This document shows, piece by piece, positions 37,420 to 48,484 of a stretch of DNA of 64,000 nt; within the stretch, counting starts at the first letter, position 1, and every line of letters begins with the position of its first letter. Source of the DNA: Guadua angustifolia (taxonomy: Eukaryota; Streptophyta; Magnoliopsida; Poales; Poaceae). The notes beneath the pieces are model-generated. The model was not told where the DNA came from. It saw only the letters and a list, made by a program, of their open reading frames with translations, and searched no databases. The position numbers and the translations under genes are program-made. The stretch lies in the NCBI GenBank assembly GCA_036346375.1, contig CM070520.1, positions 20,560,852 to 20,624,851 of the forward strand, written 5' to 3'.

Positions 37420-38900
37420 AGTGGTATCGAGAGCGACGGTTGCTGGTGAGAACACCCTTATCCTTATTTAGTTTTTCTTGTTCGCCCTAGAGTCCGTAAA
37501 AATAGCCACAAAAATTTCTGTTGTCGTGTGTTTGATCTAATCCGAGCCCCTTTTGGCCTTTACTTTTACTACCTAGTTTAATTCTTGTTGAATTTGCGTT
37601 GCATCGTCGTGTCATTGCTAGTCTTAGTGTTTTGATCTTTATAGTTTCGAGTTCTTGTCACGCTCTTGTCACCGAAGTTGAACTCCATCGCGTCGCCACG
37701 TCCAATTCGGATCCTCCTCAGTCCAGCTCGGTATTTTGGTCATAACTTCCTCATACGAACTCAGATTTTGCTATTCTTGTACTTTCCTGAAAGCTTGAGA
37801 AATTATCTACAACTTTGTCCATTGTGAAACTTTCCAGAAACGCCGTCTTCTTGCCCAAAATCCTGTCGGATTGAAATCTATTTTCGTCCTGAATTTTCTG
37901 AGCAGTCTGTATTTCGGGGTCAATATCTATGGCTTCCCTTATCCAAAATAGACGTTCCATATATGCAAATTGATCAGCTCGAAAAGATCTACAACTTTCC
38001 AGTTATACTTTTTTGCATTGGAAGCTAATAAAAATCCGAAAACAGCGTTTGAAGTTTCTGCATAGTAGACCTGTTTGCAGCAGGAAAAAAGTTTGAGTTG
38101 TAATTCATCATATGTGCCACTTGTTGATGTAGAAGGAAGAAAAATTAAAAAAAGGCAAGTGCATATAAAAGAGCCGCACTAAAAGGTGGAAAAAGAAGCC
38201 CTAGCTATTTGCTTGTGTGCTGTGGTCATTCAGTTGTCTTGCTTTCGGACTTCATTGGTGTCTAGGCTCGCCTCTAGTACGGTTCAGCCTAGGACCAAGA
38301 AAGTACCGCCATTGAACGCTTCTTTCAACTTGTTTTGGCTAGTGTGGTTCTAGTATATCCTTTGCTACATATTATACCTATCCAAGCTCCACCTACTATT
38401 AACCACAGAGAAGCACCTTGCAATCGCTTTGTCACCCCCGAAAAGTGATTACCATCATCCTCGATTGAACCTTGAAAAGTCGCAGGTAAGAACGTAAGAA
38501 CTTGGTGTGAGCTTGAGCATGTGTGATCCTCCACCGTCCACATATTAGTAGATAGGAATATACATTTTATGCGTATTTTTCTTGTCTACCACTAATAATG
38601 GCAGTCCACGAAAGAACGATGATCTATACTTGAGGATGATCCAAGCATTCCGCTAGAACAAAGAAATATATGCGAAATTTAATCATGAGTTTGAGAAAAG
38701 AGAAGAAATTGAAAGAAAAAAGCAAAGTGAATTCATGGAGAAATGGCGAAATGGAGAATTAAAAATGAAAAGGTCGAGCATGAGACTATCCTTCACCAAG
38801 AATGAGAAGGAACTCATCAAGAAAGAAGTCAAGCCTACACAATCTAAGAAGAAGGATAGTAAGTGTATTTCAATATGTAACGATAAGAATGTGCTTGCTA
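37420..38900 (+). other. Long leader and gag-like coil of the non-autonomous element
   Basis: Positions 37420-38560 are untranslated-type sequence with no long frame. From about 38600 one frame gives a short charged coiled segment with NHEFEKREEIERKKQSEF and KEVKPTQSKKKDSKC, ending at a stop near 38912. It may be what remains of a gag gene, but no capsid or zinc-knuckle domain is clear. Confidence 0.45.
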
Positions 38901-38929
38901 TTCCTCGCGACTAACCCTCAGAGGCAAGA

Positions 38930-39430
38930 ATGATCAAGATGGTGTGCACCGAAAGTGCTGCAATGACGGACAACTACATGAGCCTCATGTCTCATCGCCA
39001 CTTAGTGCACCAAAGGAACATGCCAATGAAACTCAACGCAACAACTTATTCCAAACTAAGTTTGTTGTGCAAGAACGCGCGGTACACGCCATCATTGATG
39101 GAGGAAATCAGAGTAACCTCGAAGTCTACACATGGTCAAGAAGCTTGGCTTGACCACGACTCACTTCGCAACCTTACTCAATGGAATGGTTCAACTCAAT
39201 TGGTAAGGTTCGTAATACAAACTATGCAAGTTCCTGTCTCCATTGGTTCATACCATGATCATGTTTATTGTGATGTCATACCTATGGAATCATGTTCACT
39301 TTTATTAGGTAGACCTTGGTTATATGATGTTGATGCTATTCACTATGGTAGAACCAATCAATATACTTTCAAGTTTAATGGAAAGAAAATGATTTTGAAT
39401 CCAATGACTCTCCGAGCTAGCCAAAATTAA
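38930..39430 (+). pseudogene. Gypsy-type retropepsin of the non-autonomous element
   Basis: The active-site loop AIIDGGNQSNLE (about 39090-39125) is in one frame. The body of the domain, with PVSIGSYHDHVYCDVIPM, SCSLLLGRPWLYDVD and RTNQYTFKFNGKKMIL, is in the next (to 39430). So there is one frame change just after the catalytic Asp. This matches the DGG-type aspartic protease of plant gypsy elements. It is the only enzyme domain in the element. Confidence 0.78.
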
Positions 39431-39643
39431 TACAAAAAAACTAATGGTAAAGAACATGAGGATGACAAACTTGTTAGTGGTGTACAACAATCTAAACCAA
39501 TGTTCAAGAAAGTAGTTCTTTTAAATAAGATTGTTTCTCACATGATATTACTTTGCGCACATCTGCTTCTTGCCTCCTGTTGCCACTAACCTTTGCAGAT
39601 CATGAGAAAGAGTCGAGGACGACTCCAATTCAAGAAGGGAGCA

Positions 39644-40498
39644 TGATGAGGACATCACCAACATGGATACGACCAGCGTGACCGCTGCCCTCCTTCCTCT
39701 CCGCTTCTCCAATGACCACCGACGCTGCTCCATTTTCGTCACAAATGATCGACGCTATGCAACCGTCGCCGAGAGGCCTTAATCCAAAAGCTCAGCTATT
39801 CAAGCCCACATCAATAGACAAGGGCCTCAAGCACACACCCGAGAACAGCCCACGCGTCAAGGAAGGCCCATACGGAAGCCATCCAGCAGCATGCCAACTT
39901 CAAATGGGCATAACTTGGGCTCCGGACTCCGTTTTCAGCGTGCGACCACCCGTTTAAAAGCTTAGGAGATAAGCTTTCCAATGGATCCAGCCACACTTCC
40001 AAATTCACTCCAGAATGACGGGAAAATGCGGAACAATGTCACGGGCCAGAAATTCAGGGTGCTGCATCATCTCACATTTGGGCCTATGGCCCATGTATCT
40101 TAGGGTTTTGGTGGCTACTGTTGTTTTGGCTACCCTACTCCTGGCCGCCGCTATATATGTGGCCGCCACCGCTTTTTACGCGAGGTTTTGTTGTGTTTTG
40201 TAGACCCTTGTCGCCCCTCCTCGTGTTCGCGGTGTCGACTAGACCACCCGTGACGAGAAACAGAACCTCACCTTTGTATCTTTGAGATTATTGATTGAAT
40301 TGCTCTCACCTTGTTCTTGCTTGTTCTCGCTTGCAAGCAGTACAAGGATCGATCGGGTCTTGATTCGGTTGATCGCCTCGTGGTGACGCTGCGATTGCTT
40401 GGTTGTCGATCTCGTGGTTAGTAGCCGATCCATCTACTTCGCGGCGCTATCAAACCGACGATCGTTTCATCGTAAGATCGGGCGACCTAGTGCGCATC
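39644..40498 (+). repeat. 3' LTR of the non-autonomous element
   Basis: About 855 bp; differences from the 5' LTR are small and clustered. It ends near GTGCGCATC, after which the interrupted integrase resumes. Confidence 0.86.
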
Positions 40499-41475
40499 GG
40501 CTTTCTTCGCCAACAATGATCCGACTACGAAGGACATTGTTCGCACCTGCGAGGGTTGCCAGTTCTTTGCTCGGCAAATACACGTGCCGGCGCAGGAGTT
40601 ACAAACCATCCCAATCACCTGGCCATTCGCAGTCTGGGTTCTCAATATGGTCGGCCCTCTGAAGAAGGCTCAAGGTGGTTTCACTCATCTCTTCGTTGCC
40701 ATTGACAAATTCACCAAGTGGATCGAGGCAAAACCTGTCGCCACAATCACGGCGGCGAAGGCCAAGGAGTTCTTCCAGGAGATCGTGGTAAGATTCGGCG
40801 TACCAAACAGGATCATCACGAATAATGGAACTCAATTCTGAGGTGAAGAATTTCAAGAATGGTGCGATAAGCTCGGTATCAAAATCTGCTTCGCCTCTGT
40901 TGCTCATCCAAAAAGCAATGGTCAGGTGGAGTGGGCAAATGGCATGGTGTTACAAGGCTTAAAAGTAAGGATTTTTTATCATCTCAAGTCATACGCTACT
41001 CGATGGGTAAAAGAATTGCCTTCAGTACTCTGGGGGCTGAGAACTACTTCCAGTAGGGCTACCAGGCAGTCACCATTTTTCCTAGTATATGGCTCAGAAG
41101 TGGTCTTGCCCACTGAGTTGACATTCAGATCCCCTCGGGTTCAGAATTATAAGGAGGCCGAGTCGGAGGAGAACAGGATAGAAGATATCGACCGATTGGA
41201 GGAGGCCAGGGAAGTCGCAACAATCCAGTCGGCCAAGTACCTTCAGGTCTGTGGTCGCTACCACACGTAAATATTCGGGCAAGGCTTCTAAGGCGAGCTG
41301 GTCCTAATAAAGAATCAAAAACACGAGCACAAGCTCTCTCCAAGCTGGGAAGGCCCCTATATCGTCGACGAAGTGACTCGCCCGAGGGCTTACAGACTTA
41401 AGCGGGAAGACGGTGCTGTCATCAGCAACTTGTGGAACATAGATCAGCTACGTCATTTTTACCCTTAAAAATACT

Positions 41476-41746
41476 GTACATTAGCTATGCTATTCATGAA
41501 TAAAATTCTTTCACCTTGACTTGCTACTCAATTGATGCTCAATTACAAAGAAGTCGGGGCTACACTTAATAGTGTTGCGATGCTAACACTTCTTCCGAAG
41601 TCATTTATCGCTTTTTACATTAGAAATGCTGTTCGTAAATAAAGTTTTTCATCTTGACTCACTACTCAATTTATGCTCAATTAAGCAGTAAGTCGGGGGC
41701 TACACCTAATAGTGTTGCGCGTGCGCAACCATTCTTGTGAATCATC
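41476..41746 (+). repeat. Direct repeat with duplicated polypurine-type motif
   Basis: Two units of about 130 bp (41476-41607 and 41608-41746) share CTTGACT, CTACTCAATT, TGCTCAATTA, AGTCGGGGGCTACAC and AATAGTGTTGCG. The motif at 41551-41560 and 41691-41700 resembles the purine tract that follows pol in Tat elements. It lies directly after the integrase stop. Confidence 0.68.
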
Positions 41747-42090
41747 TACCATCCTTTTTTTCTCCCTGGTGATCGTGATTAAGTCTGAGCATCTTAGTTC
41801 TTGATTGTGAAACCCCGACCCATGAACGGCAAAATCTAGCTACTCAAAAAAGCGTGCCTGGGAAAAAAGGGCCATGCGCCAACTCCCGACACTCAGGAGC
41901 TAGACCAGCTGGTCAGGGTGCTTAAACATAAAGGACGAAAAATATCGCTCGGACAGGTCAAAAAATCAAAAAGGGAAAAGAAAGAGCAGGCACCATCAAG
42001 ACAATATTACATAAGATAGTATTGTCCCAAATACTTAAAGTGTATATACACCAAAATATTGCATAACTATTTTTGCAGAAACTAAAAAGA

Positions 42091-42384
42091 TTACGCCCGG
42101 CGCACGTGCCCTACGGCCTCAATGAGGGCGTCCCGATCCTCGACGAGCTTAGGCACGACCTCGATCAAGACGTCGACGGCGGCGGCGTCGCGGGCCACGG
42201 CCTCCATCTCCGCAATCTTAGCCATCGCCAGCTCGTACAGAGCCCACAGCTCGGCAAGGTCATCCTCCTCTTCGACGGGAGGTGGAGGGCCCTCATCTTC
42301 GAAATCAAACACCAGCTCCTCCGCCAGGGGTGGAGATGGTGGGGCCTCATCGTCAGACAGAAAAGGCTCTGGGGAAGACGCCAT
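42091..42384 (-). CDS. Small acidic antisense ORF of the Tat element
   Basis: The frame encodes about 97 residues from the ATG at 42382-42384 (MASSPEPFLSDDEAPPSP). It also reads upstream to an ATG at 42441, but the inner start is preferred because it gives a Met-x-Ser-Ser-Pro beginning like that of the larger antisense ORF at 48332. The N-terminal half is Pro/Glu/Asp-rich; the C-terminal half (LAELWALYELAMAKIAEM, then a long Ala/Glu/Val helix) should form an amphipathic helix or coil. It has its own upstream TATA-like box at 42649-42655. I do not recognise a function. Antisense proteins of unknown role are known in Grande-type Tat elements. Confidence 0.5.
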   Translation of the reverse strand: MASSPEPFLSDDEAPPSPPLAEELVFDFEDEGPPPPVEEEDDLAELWALYELAMAKIAEMEAVARDAAAVDVLIEVVPKLVEDRDALIEAVGHVRRA

Positions 42385-42639
42385 GAAGGATCTGAAGAAA
42401 AGAAAACAAGAAAAAGAACTTAGAGAAGGACGATCGCTCACGCAGCGGTTACGCCCTTATATGCACAAAGAGTGGAAGTCAAGAAGCGAGCAGGAAAAAC
42501 CAAATGCAGAACTTGTAGCGATCAAGAAGACGTACGGATGCGAGCTCCGAAGCGGCGGCTGAAGGAACGCTTGAAGAAAAGAAGATGAAGAGGCAGCTGA
42601 AATGCGGTAGTGCGCAGCAGATTGCTGTGTTCGAGGCAA

Positions 42640-42880
42640 GACCCACTCTTATAAGGAGCGACGTCAGCCTCTGCCTGAAACGGGAAACGCTTCACCTTCC
42701 GTGTGTACTAGGCATGACTTAGTGCACGTCTCGAGGTGGGCCAGGCGACACGCACGATAATCGCTATGAACAGGAGTTTCAAGATGGGCCGAATTCAATT
42801 TGGGATATGGTATGCCCCACGACGGGCCGAAAGCCAATGACCGCATTAGAACGGGAATTGGGTACCTTCCAAATAAAATT
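42640..42880 (-). promoter_or_regulatory. Antisense promoter region, copy 1
   Basis: A TATA-like CTTATAAG (42648-42655) lies upstream of the small antisense ORF. The region is homologous to 48485-48725: both share CGGGAAA(A)CGC, TTTCAAGATGGGCC-type, GGTATGCCCCA, GGGCC(G/A)AAAGCCAATGACCGC and TTGGGTACCTT in the same order. Confidence 0.55.
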
Positions 42881-43018
42881 CAACCCCAAAGAAAGAAGAG
42901 AAAAGAACCTCTCAACTACAGCATTCAAAAGCAAGACACAACCCAAATGATTAAGCATTTCTCCAATGAGCAAAAGAGCAAGTACAGGTCAAGTCTCAGA
43001 ATACAATGTTTACACGGG

Positions 43019-46000
43019 TCACAAATCCAAGTTCTCAACTAGGGCAGAGGCGGTGTCTCGAACCTCATCAACCAGGGCAAGCACTTGATCATCATCAGCG
43101 GTGCAGGCGAAGCCCTCCTTGATGGCTTCAAGTTCCACTCGGGGATATAGAGACTTCACAATAGCCAGTGCTTGACAGGCGCTTGTGGTCGCTGTTTCCT
43201 TCAAATGTGCCACCAGCTTCTTGGGCCCCTCCTCCAGTCGTTGGATCGTGGTGTCCGCGTCATGTGGGATACCGCTGGGTCCAACTTCGTCAGGATTCAA
43301 AACCCGCAGCATTCTCTCATAGCCCTCCTGGAGTTTGTCAACCCGCACCTCAGTAGACCTGATCTTCTCGTCAAGAGCGCGAAACTGAGCCTGCGAGTTG
43401 ACTCTTGCACTCGCAAAACCGGGCCTAAGTCACCGAGAAGACGCTAAAAGGCACGAAAAGGGACAAAGGACGAGTCGGGAGCAAACCTTCTAGCTCTCTA
43501 TTCATCTTGACCATCTCGACTTTGGCTTCCTTCTCAGACTTCTTCACCCTCAACTTGCTCACAGGACTTAAGCTTCAAGATCTCAGAGCCAAGACCGGTC
43601 AAGACGGGGAGGGCGAGTCAATAAGTAAAAGGCCAAAATATGGACCAGGGCAGTCGGCCTAAGGAGTTACCATCAAGGGAGCATGTCAGGTTCAGTTTCT
43701 CCGCCTCGAACGTTGAAACCTAGGCCCGGAGCCGTTCCAGTTCCTCTCGGTTCTCGACTCGGACCCAGTTGAGTTCCTCCTGCAGTCTGACACGGACTCG
43801 CTCGACTTGGGCTTCATAGTCTTTTCTCATCTTGGCCCTCAGGAGTAGTTCCCGGAGAAGGGCGTTCCGACTCTGAGCGCGATCTGCCAGGCACTGGAGA
43901 TAGCAAAATGAATGACAAAGCTACGTCAAGCTTCAAAGACAAAAAGGGAGCGTCGAAAAACAACTCGGCATGGGCAACGTACAAGACCAAGGCAAAAACA
44001 CTCATATGCAGTGTCACAGAATGCCTCCCATTCCTTAGCTTCGTCTTCGTCATCATAAGATATCCCATCTCCGTGCTTGTCGAAAAAGGCAACCTGCACC
44101 GAAGAATTTGGACGCGGGGGGGGCGAGGAGTTCTTCCCATGAGGCGAATGGCGAGAGGACCGGGAGGTTCCTCCGGCATAGGTGGAAGATCAGCAGCAGG
44201 ATCCACGGTGGGATCAGGAGGCACATTGCCACGGCTCAGAGGAGTCCAGGTCGAGGGTGGTTGGATCCGAAGCAACCTCGCTACAAGGCCGCTGGGGGGG
44301 GCGGAGGAAGAACTTCCACCGACTGCTCCGTGGCCACCTCTGGGGCATTATGCTCGGCCTCAGCCTGTGCTTCGGTCCCTGGTGCGTCTTCAAGAATCGC
44401 CTGGGGCTCTGATGCAACAAGGCCCACGTGAACCTTGTCGCTAGGCCTCTAAAAGAAGAATCACCAGACATGATCCGGAAGAATAGGGAAAAGCGAACGA
44501 GGAAACCAACCTGCCGGATCTTGTTATTTTAAATGACGAGTTCCTCCGGGCAGAAGGGCCGCTGGTAGAAGCTCCAGCCTGTACACTCGGAGCAGGGGAC
44601 AAAGGGTCGCTGGTTGAAGGCGGAGGCACGCTGTCGGCTGGGTGCCGGGCCGGGGGCTCAAGAGCCGCTGGGGCCACGGATAGACTTGAAGACGACGAAG
44701 TTGTGGGGGGAGAACGTACGGCTGCCGAGTCTCGAACCTTCTGCCTCCAATCAGCAAGACGTCACCGACTTCCTTCTCTTCCTTGGACGCACGGACGACT
44801 AGACGTTTCCCCTTTTCCGAGGGCCTTGCTCTTCTTGGTGCTTGGAGTCGGGGACGAGGTGCGTGCTGGGTGTTTTCGCTTGATGCTCTTGTGTACGGGG
44901 AACTCGGGCAATGGTGCATCCGAGAAGAAAGCGTCACGACCCTGCAAGCATAAAACAAGACGTATGTTCAATCACAGTCAAGCAAGAGTCAAAATACCCA
45001 ATCTTGGGAAATAGGAAGGCAACCTACCGGAGGTGGAGGATTTGATTTCTTGAAGGGTCTTGGGCACCCGTCGTTGGCGATCTGGACGCCCGGAGCAAAG
45101 AGGTCGGCCACGCGGCTAAGGAGTTCTTTCCTTGGAATTGGCTCGGAAACCTCCCGAGTGGAGTCGGTCAGTCCTTCATGATCATATCCTAGATGAACTC
45201 TCTCTTTGAGGGGTTGAACTCATGAGCCAAAGTTGAGAACGATGGCCACTCCGGTGAGTCCGTTCTCCTTTAATTCAGCAATCATCCCCATAAGGTCCAC
45301 CACCGTCCATCCTGCCATTCAAGGAAGCGACGCGACCAATTGATCAAGGCTTGGGTGGCGCCCAAAAAGCAGCAGGAAGGATTAGGATTGGAACAATAAA
45401 ACCATTCCTAGTGCTAGCCCTTATTTGAGGTTTTGAAGGAATGGCGAAATAGGCTTTCTTCAAGTTGTCTGTCGGACCCGAATGTGCAAATCCGACCTCG
45501 TATTCAAAGACTAGTCCAGATCGCTTAGTGCACATAGCTCAACATTGGTACTTATCACACCACAATCAACGAAATAATAAGTACTTTAATTAAATACTAA
45601 ACTAATTGATTGACCTTATGGTCAAGTTACAAGATACGATTACAGGCTTAAAAAACTTATTAAAATATTCAAAAGCAATGGAAATAAAAATAAACTCGTG
45701 GCGCCAACCAATTTGCCACAGTAACCGATCGGGCTCGCTCCCTAGTTCGTCGGCTCCTCCTGATACTCCTCCTGAGCAGGGGTTGCTTCTTCCTCAACTG
45801 AAGCTAGGCCTATCCCATTACGGAGCTTGTGGTTGTATGAAAGACTCAGTTCAAATGCTCGCAAGGTTAAGTCCTTAGTTGACCGAGGCAAGACTAACCA
45901 AGTGTGAACTCAAATATCCATAACCAATAAAAACCAAATACGACCGCCTGGGCCACTCTTGGCCCACTGTGAAACCATCTTGCCATTTGCCCCGCCTAAA

Positions 46001-48332
46001 TCATTTTCCCACCCGGTTCTTTACCCTTGCACCACGTACATCATCAACTCAATAACACATGTCTCATTCACAAATCATGTTCCATATCTCATTAAGTCAA
46101 TATTTACTTTGGTATTCCAAAATCACAAAATGTCCACGTGGCAGGGCTAAGCATACTACTTCGGTCTACTCAACCCATGTTGGCAAGTTATTAATGTCCA
46201 ACTATTAGTCCATAACCTAGGGTGATAAAGGATTCATGGCCTACAATTATATACGGCAAGGTGGCATACAAGAACTAGGCATTTAACTAATCCCAAAACT
46301 TATTCAAAGTCATTTCTATCAAATTAGCATGCAATAGTTTAAATCAAAATAATTTGCTCTAATAGGTTCAACATGATCAAACACAACTTGCCTTCAAAGA
46401 GTGCTGGTTCGGTTCTGAACTTGCTCTCGGTCGAACTTCTCCTCAAAACCTTCGCACTTCAACGCCTACGCCAGAACGCAATTAAACACCAATAAATAAA
46501 TAAACAGTAGACAAACAGTACTCAAAAATCAATTAAAATTCATAAACAGAAAGATCACAATTTTACAAATTTATAGAAATTGGAATCACTCAAATCGGAG
46601 TTAAAAGCGAAAGTTATAAGCATTTGAAGTTTCAAAATACATTTAAAATCAATAAACCGAATTAAATAAATATTTTTCTTTTTCGAAAATTAATTATTGC
46701 GTCTATCGGTGACACGTGTCGCCACCACGTAATCTACACGTGGACTTCTGCCGACGCCACCGACCGGCCTCCGTGATGACGCCAAGATGACGCCATCGTG
46801 GACGCCAAGACGACTTCGGCTTATCTCGCCGACAAGTGGGTCCCACCGACGCCAAGCATGACGTCAACGGTGACGCCACACGACAAAGGCGTGCGGCCGA
46901 CGAGTGGGTCCGCTTTGTCGGCGCCTCGTGCACAGCACTGCGGTCGATCGACGTGTGGGTCCGCTTTGTCGCGTCCACGCCGCCAATGAATAGCGACGTG
47001 GTTCCTACCGCCCTCGGTTTGCATCTAACGGCGGAGATTAGAAGATGGGGTTTATCGCTTATGGGGCGACGTGGCGGAATCCGGTCGTTGATGCGCGACG
47101 GACGGTTGTGGGAGCTCTGGCGCGACGACGATGGCGTGGGCGAGGTTTCACCGGGGCGGAGGAAGAAGACGTGGTCGGCGGCGTTTCCGTGCTCCTCCGG
47201 CGTGAAGAAGTGGCCCTCCCGACGTGGCTTGACGAGGTGAGTCCGATGGTGGCCCGGGCGACGGCGGAGAGTCACCGGCGGCGATTTAAACGACGCGAAG
47301 AACTTCGGCGGGTGGCTCCGGAACTTTGTGAGCTCGCGGCGGGCGAGAGACGCTGCCTCGGCGACGGTGTTAATTCTACCAGTGCGGCGTGAGGTGGGAT
47401 CACAACCCGTGGCGGCGCAATAAATAGCCCTCGACTCCGTGAAAAGCGAAACCGAGGCTCTTACACGCAAGCGGCGCATGAATCCGTTTAATCGGATTGG
47501 GTGACGGGCGCAACGTGAGCCCTTGGATGAAGATCGAACTACCGCCACGCTTAGGTTTTTCCGAACGGGTCAAGACAAGATTAGCGCCAAGATCGTTTCA
47601 CGGATATTTAATCCTTTTCCTAATAAAATTAATTCTAAAATAAAATAATTCATTTGGGGCTTTAAAAATACTAGAAAAATTTCGAAAATTCTCAAAAATA
47701 TTTTAAGACATTTGTGACTCAAATAAAATATTTTTAGCAAAACTTTATTTTAACTTTTCCATTATTTAATTAATTTGATAAATGGTTTAATTCAAAATAA
47801 ATCCAAATAATTCCAGATAAGTCCAAATAAATTCTAGAAATTCCCAAAAATTCAAAATACCATTTAAATGCAAGAAAAGCAAAAATTGGGGTGTTACACC
47901 GTCCCTCAGCTGGAATCTGGCGCCTCCAACTGCCTTGGGGGAATTCTTGCTGGGGAAAGGCTTCAGGAGGAAAAGATGGCGAAAAAGATTGAAATGTGGG
48001 CGAATGCCGAGAAAAGCCTCGCAAAGATGAACAAAAATGGTGATTTGAAGGATAGAATTGGGGTTGAGATGAGTCAATTCATCTCCATAGAATTCAAGAA
48101 GACCCCGAAAAACGAGACATGCGGAAAGGCCAAAACCGCGCAAAAAGAAAGATTCGAAGACAACTACTTCGGAGCAGGATTCACCTGCGGCAGGACGAGC
48201 AGAAAGCATCACCAGAGGGGGAAAAATGCCAGCGCAGACTAGTCCCTCCAGTCGCTTATCTGTCGTCACGGAGGTGGCCCAATCCTTGGCCGAGGCGGAT
48301 GGAGGGGCATCCTTGGGAGGAGAAGAAGACAT
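43019..48332 (-). pseudogene. Large antisense ORF of the Tat element (gypsy-type transposon domain)
   Basis: The start is the ATG at 48330-48332 (MSSSPPKDAPPSASAKDW), followed by LEGLVCAGIFPPLV, VVVFESFFLRGFGL, RGLLEFYGDELTHLNPNSIL and HLCEAFLGIRPHFNLFRHLF. These match the domain annotated in plants as 'putative gypsy type transposon' (PF04195). A solo LTR (45470-47898) splits it; it resumes at 45469 with DNLKKAYFAIPSK and, in other frames, ELKENGLTGVAIV. A Pro/Ser-rich middle follows (44958-44441), then a coiled C-terminal part (43348-43019, LQEGYERMLRVLNPDEVG to ALVENLDL and a stop). Introns may exist, and frameshifts are many. Its role is unknown. It is transcribed against gag-pol, if at all. 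Confidence 0.72.
45470..47898 (-). repeat. Solo Tekay-type LTR
   Basis: This 2429 bp LTR has TGTCGGACCC at the left and GGGGTGTTACA at the right; on the minus strand it starts TGTAACACCCC. Nothing of an internal region is present. Landmarks agree with the 16608-20198 LTR (CGAATGTGCAAATCC-type start, CTTATGGTC, GGTTGTATGAAAGACTCAG). The flanks on the minus strand are GACGG and GACAA, so the target duplication is degraded but plausible. It interrupts the large antisense ORF. Its GC-rich reading frames (such as 46703-47548) are not treated as genes. Confidence 0.8.
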
Positions 48333-48484
48333 TTTTTGGGCAAAACCAGCTTGCGATTGCGTTGGATTGAAAAAGCAAGAGTCGCTAGCTCTGGGGGCGG
48401 AAGTTGCGAGAGAGGCGATGAAAATGCGGAGACAAAGGAGCAAATGAGAATAGTGCGTAGAAAACCGTCTCAGGCGCACTGAGT

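Larger units (their letters stand above)
36551..40498 (+). mobile_element. Non-autonomous LTR retrotransposon, protease only
   Basis: This 3.9 kb element lies inside the Tat integrase gene. Its LTRs are 36551-37419 and 39644-40498, both starting TGATGAGGACATC. The primer site (TGGTATCGAGAGC, 37422-37434) is tRNA-iMet-like with one disturbed triplet. A polypurine tract, AAGAAGGGAGCA, precedes the 3' LTR. The 5 bp flanks GTTTC (36546-36550) and CTTTC (about 40501-40505) are a near-perfect target duplication. The internal region is only 2.2 kb and has a protease but no RT, RNase H or integrase, so it depends on another gypsy element for movement. Confidence 0.86.
36438..41470 (+). pseudogene. 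Tat integrase, split by an insertion and active-site mutated
   Basis: The N-terminal zinc-binding part is at 36438-36545 (HH in GNLRDHVASSTL, then GRAYRQGF). It is cut by the 36551-40498 element and resumes at 40499. The CxxC pair is in RTCEGCQFF (about 40537-40563). In the core, the positions of the first and second catalytic Asp read VLNMVGPL and IITNNGTQF, so both are Asn here; the Glu in SNGQVEWANG remains. A TGA stop at 40840-40842 follows TQF. The C-terminal part ends near 41467 with RLKREDGAV-like sequence and a stop after FYP. As written this integrase cannot catalyse strand transfer. Confidence 0.84.

Noticed and set aside
42073..44444. Plus-strand frames at 42073-42562 and 43908-44444
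   Set aside because: They are complements of the antisense ORFs; the minus-strand frames have the plausible start, domain order and composition.
46703..47548. 281-residue open frame on the minus strand
   Set aside because: It lies within a GC-rich part of a solo LTR, overlaps open frames on the other strand, is Arg/Ser/His-rich and has no family motif. Low stop-codon density in GC-rich LTR sequence explains it.
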